Source: an uncultured Tessaracoccus sp.
GTDB taxonomy: Bacteria > Actinomycetota > Actinomycetes > Propionibacteriales > Propionibacteriaceae
Direction: 5' to 3'
Assembly (NCBI RefSeq): GCF_947286155.1
Contig: NZ_CAMYPD010000015.1
Coordinates: 1-55,586 of the forward strand
Length of the DNA stretch: 55,586 nucleotides
How positions within the stretch are numbered: the stretch's first letter is position 1; each line of letters starts with the position of its first letter. The position numbers were made by a program, and so were the translations under genes. This document shows positions 18,983 through 26,090 of the stretch, in pieces. The notes under the pieces were generated by a model that worked only from the letters and a program-made list of their open reading frames with translations, ran no database searches and had not been told where the DNA came from.

Positions 18983-19312
18983 ATGGCTCGTAAGGTTGAA
19001 GTAACGCTCGTCGACGATATCGACGGAGGCGTGGCAACGGCTACTGTGCAATTCGCATTCGACGGTGTGCAGTACGAGATTGACCTCAACGACGACAATA
19101 CCGCGAAGTTTGAGAAGGCCCTCGCTCCCTACATCGAGCACGGCCGCAAGGTGTCGGCAACCCGTCGTCGCGGGCGCAAGGCCGCCGCCGCTGGCGGCGC
19201 GAAGGTGGCGCCGGGTGAAGTACGTGCCTGGGCGGCCGCCAACGGCATGGAGGTGTCGTCGCGCGGGCGCATTCCGGCTGACGTGATGGAGGCGTACCTC
19301 GCAACGAATTGA
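18983..19312 (+). CDS. lsr2: Lsr2, nucleoid-associated DNA-bridging protein
   Basis: 109 residues from the ATG at 18983 with GAAAGGA upstream. The N-terminal dimerisation part begins MARKVEVTLVDDIDGG and contains YEIDLNDDNTAKF; the C-terminal DNA-binding domain has VRAWAAANGMEVSSRGRIP, where Arg-Gly-Arg is the AT-hook-like minor-groove element. A basic linker (RRRGRKAAAAGG) joins them. Lsr2 silences AT-rich and foreign DNA in actinobacteria. Its place just before clpC is common. Its target islands may include the lower-GC DNA near radA, which is inference. Confidence 0.95.
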   Translation: MARKVEVTLVDDIDGGVATATVQFAFDGVQYEIDLNDDNTAKFEKALAPYIEHGRKVSATRRRGRKAAAAGGAKVAPGEVRAWAAANGMEVSSRGRIPADVMEAYLATN

Positions 19313-19408
19313 TCGCTGCTGGCCCGCTTGGGGCCGTGTTCGCGATGAGAGAATCCAGGTTCGGTGCATCCATGGGTAAGCTGGGGTGCACTCAACATGG
19401 AGGGACGG

Positions 19409-21919
19409 ATGTTCGAACGCTTTACTGATCGCGCGAGGCGCGTGATCGTGCTCGCTCAAGATGAGGCGAAGCTGCTCAACCACAGCTACATCGGCACGGA
19501 GCACATCCTGCTGGGGCTCATCCACGAGGGCGAAGGCGTCGCGGCCAAGGCATTGGAATCCTTGGGAATCTCATTGGAACAGGTTCGCGAGCAGGTCGAA
19601 GAAATCATCGGCGTTGGCCAGCAGCCCCCGACGGGGCATGTGCCGTTCACACCGAGAGCCAAGAAGGTGCTCGAGCTCTCGCTGCGTGAAGCGCTGCAGA
19701 TGAATCACAACTACATCGGCACGGAGCACATGCTGCTCGGCCTGATCCGCGAGGGTGAGGGCGTAGCAGCATCCGTGCTGATTAAGTTGGGTGCAGACCT
19801 CAACCGCGTCCGCACCACAGTGCTGCAGCTGCTATCGGGGTACCAGGGCCGCGAAGCGTCGATGGCTGGTGCCCCGGAGGCCGGGCCTGAGAAAACGAGC
19901 TCGCAGATTCTTGACCAATTTGGCCGAAATCTCACGCAGGCCGCCCGAGATAATCAGCTCGATCCAGTGATTGGCCGCACGCACGAAATTGAGCGTGTCA
20001 TGACGGTGCTCAGCCGACGCACGAAGAATAACCCGGTACTGATCGGGGAGCCGGGCGTCGGTAAAACCGCCGTGGTGGAAGGCCTGAGCCAGGCAATTGT
20101 GCGCGGCGATGTTCCTGAGACGCTGCGCGATAAGCAGATCTACACCCTCGATCTGGGTGCGCTTGTCGCGGGTTCACGCTATCGCGGTGATTTCGAGGAG
20201 CGTCTGAAGAAGGTGCTGAAAGAAATTAAAACCCGCGGTGACATCATGCTCTTTATCGACGAGATCCACACACTCGTCGGTGCCGGAGCAGCCGAAGGTG
20301 CCATCGACGCGGCGTCAATCTTGAAGCCCATGCTCGCCCGGGGTGAGCTGCAGACCATCGGCGCCACCACACTCGACGAGTACCGCAAGCACATCGAGAA
20401 GGACGCTGCGCTGGAGCGTCGCTTCCAGCCCATCCAGGTGGCGGAGCCGTCGGTCGGGCTCACCGTCGACATCCTCAAGGGCCTTCGCGACCGCTACGAG
20501 GCGCACCACCGCATCACCATCACCGACGAAGCGCTCTCGGCGGCGGCCACGCTCGCCGACCGCTACATTCAAGACCGCTTCCTGCCCGATAAGGCCATCG
20601 ACCTGATCGACGAGGCCGGCGCGCGGCTGCGCATCCAGCGCATGACGGCGCCACCGGACCTCCGCGAGTTCGACGACGCCTTGGCGCAGAACAAGGTCGA
20701 GAAAGATGCCGCGATCGACGCGCAAGACTTCGAGAAGGCTGCACGGCTGCGCGACGAGGAGCAGAAACTTCGCTCTCAGCGCGCGGAGAAGGAAGAGGCC
20801 TGGAAGCAGGGCGATTCCGACATCCCCGCGGTAGTCGGCGAGGAAGAGATCGCCGTCGTGCTCTCGGGCACTACGGGCATTCCGGTGTTCAAGCTCACCG
20901 AGGAAGAGTCGCAGCGTCTGCTGCGTATGGAAGAGGAGATCGGCAAGCGCTACATCGGTCAGGAGGACGCCGTGAAGGCGCTCTCGCGCTCGATCCGCCG
21001 CACTCGCGCCGGATTGAAGGACCCGAAGCGCCCGTCCGGTTCGTTCATCTTCGCGGGTCCGTCCGGCGTCGGTAAGACCGAGCTCACGAAGGCGCTCACC
21101 GAGTTCCTGTTCGGCGACGAGGACGCGCTCATCACGCTCGACATGTCGGAGTACTCCGAGAAGCACACCGCGTCGCGGATGTTCGGATCGCCCCCCGGCT
21201 ACGTCGGCTACGAGGAGGGTGGCCAGCTCACTGAGAAGGTGCGGCGCAAGCCGTTCTCGGTGGTGTTGTTCGACGAGATCGAGAAGGCGCACCCCGACAT
21301 CTTCAACTCGCTGCTGCAGATTCTCGACGAGGGGCGTCTCACCGACGCGCAGGGTCGCGTGGTGGACTTCAAGAACACCGTCATCGTCATGACCACGAAC
21401 CTCGGCTCCCGTGACATCTCGCGCGGCGCGTCGCTCGGCTTCAGCCGCGTGGGCGACGAAGAGTCGAGTTACGAGCGCATGAAGTCGAAGGTGTCTGAAG
21501 AGCTGAAGACGCACTTCCGCCCCGAGTTCCTGAACCGCGTCGACGAGATCGTCGTGTTCCACCAGCTGTCGCAAACCGACATCGAGCGCATCGTCGACCT
21601 CATGGTGGGCGAGATCGAAGGTCGTCTCGGCGACAAGGACATGGGTATCGAACTCACGCAGGCAGCGAAGGAACTCATCGCTAAGCGCGGCTTCGATCCG
21701 GTGCTGGGTGCGCGTCCGCTGCGTCGCGCCATCCAGCGTGACATCGAGGACGTGCTCGCTGAGAAGATCCTCTTCGGCGAGCTGAGCGCGGGTGAGATCG
21801 TCCAGGTCGATGTCGCTGAAGAAGGCGCCGAGCTGCCGTTTACCTTCACCGGCGTCCCGAAGGCTGACGTGAAGCAGCTCGAATCCGCGCCTTCGGGTGG
21901 GGAACCCATGGAAGGCTGA
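19409..21919 (+). CDS. clpC: ATP-dependent Clp protease ATPase subunit ClpC
   Basis: 836 residues from the ATG at 19409, with GGAGGGA five bases before. Two N-terminal Clp repeats (LLNHSYIGTEHILLGL and MNHNYIGTEHMLLGL) precede the first AAA module (Walker A GEPGVGKTA, then TLDLGALVAGSRYRGDFEER). A UVR-like segment (DFEKAARLRDEEQKLR) sits between modules, and the second module has GPSGVGKTE, GSPPGYVGYEEGGQL and sensor NLGSRD. ClpC unfolds substrates and feeds them to ClpP; the family is essential in actinobacteria. A perfect palindromic terminator follows. Confidence 0.96.
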   Translation: MFERFTDRARRVIVLAQDEAKLLNHSYIGTEHILLGLIHEGEGVAAKALESLGISLEQVREQVEEIIGVGQQPPTGHVPFTPRAKKVLELSLREALQMNHNYIGTEHMLLGLIREGEGVAASVLIKLGADLNRVRTTVLQLLSGYQGREASMAGAPEAGPEKTSSQILDQFGRNLTQAARDNQLDPVIGRTHEIERVMTVLSRRTKNNPVLIGEPGVGKTAVVEGLSQAIVRGDVPETLRDKQIYTLDLGALVAGSRYRGDFEERLKKVLKEIKTRGDIMLFIDEIHTLVGAGAAEGAIDAASILKPMLARGELQTIGATTLDEYRKHIEKDAALERRFQPIQVAEPSVGLTVDILKGLRDRYEAHHRITITDEALSAAATLADRYIQDRFLPDKAIDLIDEAGARLRIQRMTAPPDLREFDDALAQNKVEKDAAIDAQDFEKAARLRDEEQKLRSQRAEKEEAWKQGDSDIPAVVGEEEIAVVLSGTTGIPVFKLTEEESQRLLRMEEEIGKRYIGQEDAVKALSRSIRRTRAGLKDPKRPSGSFIFAGPSGVGKTELTKALTEFLFGDEDALITLDMSEYSEKHTASRMFGSPPGYVGYEEGGQLTEKVRRKPFSVVLFDEIEKAHPDIFNSLLQILDEGRLTDAQGRVVDFKNTVIVMTTNLGSRDISRGASLGFSRVGDEESSYERMKSKVSEELKTHFRPEFLNRVDEIVVFHQLSQTDIERIVDLMVGEIEGRLGDKDMGIELTQAAKELIAKRGFDPVLGARPLRRAIQRDIEDVLAEKILFGELSAGEIVQVDVAEEGAELPFTFTGVPKADVKQLESAPSGGEPMEG

Positions 21920-21932
21920 GCCCACGGACGAC

Positions 21933-21966
21933 GGTGGCCCCGCACCCTCGAGGGTGCGGGGCCACC
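21933..21966. terminator. Perfect 34-bp palindrome after clpC
   Basis: Arms 21933-21948 and 21951-21966 are exactly complementary and very GC-rich, starting 13 bp after the clpC stop. A strong terminator hairpin, though only a short T-poor tail follows (TTAGTTG). Confidence 0.85.
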
Positions 21967-22004
21967 TTAGTTGCAGAGGAGGGTGGGCAACGGCGCCGAA
22001 GCCA

Positions 22005-22021
22005 ACTATGCTGCGTAGTAA
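22005..22021. promoter_or_regulatory. Putative BlaI operator 1 (ACTA-N7-TAGTAA) before the repressor gene
   Basis: ACTA, seven bases, then TAGTAA, 24 bp before the GTG of the BlaI-type gene. The same spacing and arms recur at 24062-24078 and 24106-24124. This is the natural position for autorepression. Confidence 0.65.
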
Positions 22022-22045
22022 GCGAAGTGGCAGGAGGAGAGTGGC

Positions 22046-22450
22046 GTGACTCGAAGCAACACGCCGGAGAACCGCGAGGGCGGAGATTCGACGAGGCTTG
22101 GTTCGCTCGAGCTGCAGGTCATGGAGCTGCTCTGGGCCCGGGGTGAAGCGACGGTGGAGCAACTGCGCGCTTCCCTGCCCGGCGCCCCTGCCTACACCAC
22201 GGTCGCCACGGTGCTTACTAACCTGCGCCGCAAGCGGCTCGTCACGCGCCGCAAGGACGGCCACGCCAGCCTCCACTCGGCCACGATGTCGCACGAGGAA
22301 TACACCGCTCACGTGGTGGACCGTGCGCTGGACGCCAGCGGCAACCGGGAAGCCGTCATGCTGCACTTCGTCAACCGGATGGGCGACGAGGACGTCGCCC
22401 TCCTGCAGGAGTTCCTCCGCGCCAGGGGGACGGGATCGGAGGCGCCATGA
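22046..22450 (+). CDS. BlaI/MecI/CopY family transcriptional repressor
   Basis: 134 residues from a GTG at 22046 with GGAGGAGA upstream. The winged-helix domain shows the family hallmarks: GSLELQVMELLWARGEATVEQ, then AYTTVATVLTNLRRKRLVTRRKDG, where the recognition helix is YTTVATVLTNL. The C-terminal part (about 95-120) is the dimerisation region and should contain the site cut when the partner protease is activated. It overlaps the M56 protease gene by 4 bp, the classic repressor-sensor pairing. Three matching dyads in the window are its likely operators, one of them at its own promoter. Confidence 0.92.
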   Translation: MTRSNTPENREGGDSTRLGSLELQVMELLWARGEATVEQLRASLPGAPAYTTVATVLTNLRRKRLVTRRKDGHASLHSATMSHEEYTAHVVDRALDASGNREAVMLHFVNRMGDEDVALLQEFLRARGTGSEAP

Positions 22451-23433
22451 CCCCGCTGCTGTGGTTGGTGATGCTCTCGAGTGTGCTGCTCGTCGCCGCA
22501 CTGGTCGGGCCGCGGCTCATCGAGCGTTCCGCACCCGTGCTGGCCAGTGTGCCGAGGCTCGCCGCCGCAGCGCTCACCGTCGGGGCGTTGGTGTGGATCA
22601 CGGGCCTCGTGTTCCTGGGGCCACTCGTGGCCTGGATCGGGGTGGGGCCCGAATGGCTGCCCGCCAAGGCCACAGAACTGTGTCAGCGCTGCCTGGCCGC
22701 GTCCTCGCCCTTCGGTAAGAGCAGCATCACCTACGCCATCCCGGCGTTCATCCCGCTGTCCGTTCCCTTCCTGGGCGCGGTGCTGATCGTTGCCGGCGCG
22801 GTGCGAGAGGTGCGGCGTACCCTGGCTGCTAGCAGGGAGGTGCGTGAGGCCGTCGCTGCTAGTGGTCGCCCGGAGCGAATCTACGGTCATCGGGTTTGGG
22901 TCTCCGACGCTCCCCAGCCCGAGGCCTTCGCGTTGCCGGCCAAGCGGGGTGGCATCGTCGTCTCCCGCGGTACGCTCGGCCTCCTCACCGACGAGGAGCT
23001 GGCTAGTGTGCTGGCCCACGAGCAGGCGCATTTGGACCAGCGTCACCACGCGTGGCTTGCCGCACTCCTCGGCGCCACTCACTATTTCCGCTGGATCCCC
23101 TGCATCGCCTCCATCCGCAGCAGCGTCGCCTCCCTGCTTGAAATCGCCGCGGACCAGGCGGCCGGGCGGGCCACCGCGCCCACCGGAGTCGCCGCCGCGC
23201 TGCTCAAGCTCGGCCAGCTCGAAGCGAACCTCACCCACGCCAGGCTCCTGCCTGCACCCCCGGCTGTCATGAATGCCGTGGGGTCGGAGCGCGTCCGCTC
23301 GCTCGTCGGCGTCGCGCACCCGAAGGGCAGCCGTGCCCTGCTCGCCACACTGCTTGCCTGCGGCTGCATGCTCGCCCTCGCCGTCGGCGTGGTGCACTGG
23401 CCGTACGTACTGGCCCTGCTCACCGGATGCTGA
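22447..23433 (+). CDS. M56 family membrane metalloprotease (BlaR1/MecR1-like)
   Basis: 328 residues with about four to five membrane helices (N-terminal at 5-22 and 38-62, then near 98-117, and a final one near 300-322). The zinc motif is VLAHEQAHLDQRHH (HExxH) at about residues 194-207, on the cytoplasmic side in this family. In BlaR1 this protease destroys the BlaI repressor after an extracytoplasmic domain binds beta-lactam. Here there is no C-terminal penicillin-binding sensor domain, so the input signal is different or supplied by another protein. It overlaps the repressor by 4 bp and precedes the TorD-like gene after 8 bp. Confidence 0.9.
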   Translation: MTPLLWLVMLSSVLLVAALVGPRLIERSAPVLASVPRLAAAALTVGALVWITGLVFLGPLVAWIGVGPEWLPAKATELCQRCLAASSPFGKSSITYAIPAFIPLSVPFLGAVLIVAGAVREVRRTLAASREVREAVAASGRPERIYGHRVWVSDAPQPEAFALPAKRGGIVVSRGTLGLLTDEELASVLAHEQAHLDQRHHAWLAALLGATHYFRWIPCIASIRSSVASLLEIAADQAAGRATAPTGVAAALLKLGQLEANLTHARLLPAPPAVMNAVGSERVRSLVGVAHPKGSRALLATLLACGCMLALAVGVVHWPYVLALLTGC

Positions 23434-23441
23434 GGAGCCCC

Positions 23442-24029
23442 ATGCAACCGACCGATGATGTCCTGCGCTCCATGGCTGCCGCCGCGACGGGTCGGGCCAC
23501 GATGTGGCACCTCTGCGGAGAAGTTGCGAGCCGCCCGACTGAGGACTTCGTGCGTCGGCTGCGCGACGGTGATGTGGCCACGACGATCCAGCAGTCCACC
23601 GCGTGGCTGGGGGAGTCGTCGCCGTTCGACGAGCTGGTGGCCGCGCTCGGCGCCTACCGCGCCCGTTCGGCCCGCTTCACTCTCGAGCAAGATCTGGGGG
23701 AGCTCGAGGAGGAATGGGGCAGGCTAGTGCTTGGCCGCGACGTCGCCCGCGTCTGTGCGCAGTGCGAGGCGAGGGCCACCGCGGAGTCCGAGGCCTGGGC
23801 GACGGGTGACCATGAGGCCGCCAAAGCACAGCGCAAGGAGCAGTTCGAGTCTGCCTCGGGGTGGCTGGAGGCCCTGTCGCGCTGGTGCGCTCGTGCCGAC
23901 GCTGAAACCCAGGTGCTCGTGATGCGCGTCCTCATCCGGGTGGTGGCCGCCCACGTCTCCACCGAGAGCGGGCGTGACCTTCTCGGCACACTGGAACACA
24001 CGGGACGCACCGCGTTCTTCCGCTTCTGA
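23442..24029 (+). CDS. TorD/DmsD-like redox enzyme chaperone (putative)
   Basis: About 195 residues from the ATG at 23442, which has GAGGAG five bases upstream; an ATG at 23427 would overlap the protease gene. The protein is all-helical and soluble, with a segment LGELEEEWGRLVLGRDV like the LExEYxRLF motif of TorD/NarJ-type chaperones, preceded by an N-terminal RATMWHLCGEVASRP helix. Such chaperones hold Tat-exported molybdoenzymes until cofactor insertion. The call rests on this motif and on the molybdoenzyme operon next to it; sequence similarity is faint. The two dyads for the operon lie just after its stop. Confidence 0.6.
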   Translation: MQPTDDVLRSMAAAATGRATMWHLCGEVASRPTEDFVRRLRDGDVATTIQQSTAWLGESSPFDELVAALGAYRARSARFTLEQDLGELEEEWGRLVLGRDVARVCAQCEARATAESEAWATGDHEAAKAQRKEQFESASGWLEALSRWCARADAETQVLVMRVLIRVVAAHVSTESGRDLLGTLEHTGRTAFFRF

Positions 24030-24061
24030 GCGATTGGTGCTGAGGCTCCCCGAATCAATCG

Positions 24062-24078
24062 ACTATGCAGGGTAGTAA
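24062..24078. promoter_or_regulatory. Putative BlaI operator 2 before the respiratory operon
   Basis: ACTATGC...GTAGTAA at 24062-24078 matches operator 1 at 14 of 17 bases (only the centre differs). It is 110 bp before the start of the iron-sulfur subunit gene. Confidence 0.65.
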
Positions 24079-24105
24079 TTGCCGTAGATGCTTGGTAAGC
24101 TCGAC

Positions 24106-24124
24106 TTACTACATCGGATAGTAA
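24106..24124. promoter_or_regulatory. Putative BlaI operator 3, perfect 6-bp arms
   Basis: TTACTA-N7-TAGTAA, the most symmetric of the three dyads, centred 45 bp from operator 2. A -10-like TAAGCT (24096-24101) lies between the two, so binding at both would cover the promoter. Confidence 0.7.
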
Positions 24125-24171
24125 TGTCGCCCCCGCGCCGTCGAGGGGGTCGGACCCCTGAGGAGAAGCCT

Positions 24172-24831
24172 GTGACAACCTCCGAGAACGAAGCACAGCC
24201 CCGGTGGGGCATGGTGATCGACCTCCAGAAGTGCGTGGGATGTGATTCGTGCACGATCGCCTGCAAAGTGGAGAACCGAACGCCACCCGGCGTGAGCTAC
24301 AACGTCGTTGTCGAGCAGGAGGTCGGCTCGTTTCCCAACGTGCGTCGGGTGAACATCCCGCGGCCCTGCATGCAGTGTGACACCCCACCGTGCGTTACGG
24401 TCTGCCCCGTGAACGCCACCTACAAGGGTGACGACGGTGTCGTCGTCATCGACGCGGACCGCTGCATTGGCTGCCGCTACTGCATCACGGCCTGCCCTTA
24501 TGGCGCGCGGTCGTTCGACTTCGGCGAGTCCTACCGCGACGAGATGCAGGGCGCCGATGAGGTGCAGGCGCCCGAGTGGGGCATCGACCGAGGCAAGCGT
24601 GGCGGCATCTGGACAGCCCCCGTGGGCACGGTCCGCAAATGCACGTTCTGCTCGCACCGCACCCCGCGCGGCGAGGAGCCAGCCTGCGTTGAGACGTGCA
24701 TCGGCGACGCCCGCTACTTCGGCGACCTCAACGACCCAACGTCGGTCGTCTCGAAGCTGGCCCACGACCCGCGTGCCTTCCGTCTCAAAGAAGAGGTCGG
24801 CACTGAACCCAACGTCTACTACCTGAAGTGA
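24172..24831 (+). CDS. Four-cluster iron-sulfur subunit of molybdoenzyme (DmsB/PsrB/TtrB type)
   Basis: 219 residues from a GTG at 24172 (GAGGAGA upstream). Four ferredoxin-type cysteine groups are visible: CVGCDSCTIAC, CMQCDTPPCVTVCP, CIGCRYCITACP and CTFCSHR plus CVETCIGDA, so it should hold four [4Fe-4S] clusters that carry electrons between the membrane subunit and the molybdenum site. There is no Tat signal of its own; such subunits are co-exported with the catalytic subunit. It starts the operon and is followed by the NrfD-like gene with a 4-bp overlap (GTGA). Confidence 0.93.
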   Translation: MTTSENEAQPRWGMVIDLQKCVGCDSCTIACKVENRTPPGVSYNVVVEQEVGSFPNVRRVNIPRPCMQCDTPPCVTVCPVNATYKGDDGVVVIDADRCIGCRYCITACPYGARSFDFGESYRDEMQGADEVQAPEWGIDRGKRGGIWTAPVGTVRKCTFCSHRTPRGEEPACVETCIGDARYFGDLNDPTSVVSKLAHDPRAFRLKEEVGTEPNVYYLK

Positions 24832-26090
24832 GTGCCATGACGTCGATCACCATGGATTCGGCCCCGAAGGCCGAGCGCGGCGGGTTGATCCGTCGCTTCA
24901 CGAATGAGGGCAAGGGGCGCGAGGGCTTCCTGACACCACGTAACCGGGTGCTCTGGTACGGCCTGCTGGCTGTGTCACTCGTCGCTGGTGCCTACGGCAT
25001 GTGGGAACGCCTCACCAAGGGGCTCGCCATGACCGACCTCACGTCGCAGATGCCCTGGGGCGCGTGGGTTGCGTTCTACATCTTCTTCGTCGGTCTCTCC
25101 GCGGGCGCATTCCTGCTGTCGAGCCTCGTGTACGTGTTCGGCATGTACCAGTTCGAGCGCATCGGCCGCTCGGCGCTGCTGTCAGCGATCGTGTCGATGT
25201 TCGTCGCTCTCGCCTTCATCGGCATGGACCTCGGGCGCTTCGACCGCGCGTTGCTCGTCTTCCCGCACTTCCATTTCACGTCGCCACTGTCGTGGGAGGT
25301 GCGGTTCTACGTCATCTACATCACACTGCTCATCGCGGAGCTCGTGCTGGCGCTTCGGCTCCACCACGGCATCGCGAAGAGCGTGGAACGCACGAAACTG
25401 TGGCTCAGAATCCTTGGCACCATCGGCGTGCCGCTGGCCATCATCGGCGTGCATGGCGGCACTGGCACGATCTTCGCAGTCGTGAAGGCACGCGCGATGT
25501 GGTTCGGTGGTCTGTTCCCGATTATCTTCGTCGTCTCCGCCATGGTCTCGGGCACCGCGTTACTCCTGGCTGTCAACTACTGGCAGTCGCGTGGCATCGG
25601 GCGCAAACCCGACGAGAAACTCCTGAAAGGCCTCGGTAACGTCCTGCTCGCTGCGGTGATCTTCGACCTGTTGCTGACGTTCTACGAGTTCATCGTTCCG
25701 TTGCTGGCCTATGAGCGTCACGACACGGACATCGTCGGCATCCAGGCCACCGGTCCCTACGCGTGGACCTTCTGGGGCTTGCAACTGGGGCTTGGCATGG
25801 TGATCCCGTCGATCATCCTGCTCAGCCCACTGAAGAAGAAGCTCGGTTGGGTTGTCGCCGCGGCGATGATGGTCGTTGTCGGTATCGTCGGCGTGCGTTT
25901 CAACATTGTTGTGCCTCCGCTGATCCCGCCCGTCATCGATGGCTACCCCGAGAACTACTACTTCCCGACGCTCGCCGAGTGGCTGGTGTGTGTCTTCTTT
26001 ATCGCCGGCGGGGCGCTGCTGTACAGCCTCGTCTCCGAATGGCAGCCCATTCACGAGCCCGAGCACGACCATGAGGAGCACGTCGCATGA
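24828..26090 (+). CDS. NrfD/PsrC-like membrane quinol-handling subunit
   Basis: 420 residues with about nine to ten membrane helices, from the helix LWYGLLAVSLVAGAYGMW through GALLYSLVSEW at the C-terminus. The family (polysulfide reductase NrfD) binds quinol in the membrane and passes electrons to the iron-sulfur subunit. The conserved pattern PWGAWVAFYIFFVGLSAGAF near residue 75 fits the family N-terminal core. The GTG at 24828 overlaps the preceding stop; an ATG at 24837 is an alternative start. It overlaps the catalytic-subunit gene by 4 bp. Confidence 0.92.
   Translation: MSAMTSITMDSAPKAERGGLIRRFTNEGKGREGFLTPRNRVLWYGLLAVSLVAGAYGMWERLTKGLAMTDLTSQMPWGAWVAFYIFFVGLSAGAFLLSSLVYVFGMYQFERIGRSALLSAIVSMFVALAFIGMDLGRFDRALLVFPHFHFTSPLSWEVRFYVIYITLLIAELVLALRLHHGIAKSVERTKLWLRILGTIGVPLAIIGVHGGTGTIFAVVKARAMWFGGLFPIIFVVSAMVSGTALLLAVNYWQSRGIGRKPDEKLLKGLGNVLLAAVIFDLLLTFYEFIVPLLAYERHDTDIVGIQATGPYAWTFWGLQLGLGMVIPSIILLSPLKKKLGWVVAAAMMVVVGIVGVRFNIVVPPLIPPVIDGYPENYYFPTLAEWLVCVFFIAGGALLYSLVSEWQPIHEPEHDHEEHVA

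Noticed and set aside
20315..22501. A 728-codon open frame on the minus strand opposite clpC, and a 915-codon frame opposite the molybdoenzyme
   Set aside because: Long antisense frames are expected in GC-rich genes because of third-position G and C. The plus-strand products match known families in full; the antisense ones match nothing.
22447..23433. Beta-lactam resistance locus because of BlaI and the M56 protease
   Set aside because: The M56 protein has no penicillin-binding sensor domain and no beta-lactamase or extra transpeptidase gene follows; the linked genes are a chaperone and a molybdoenzyme.
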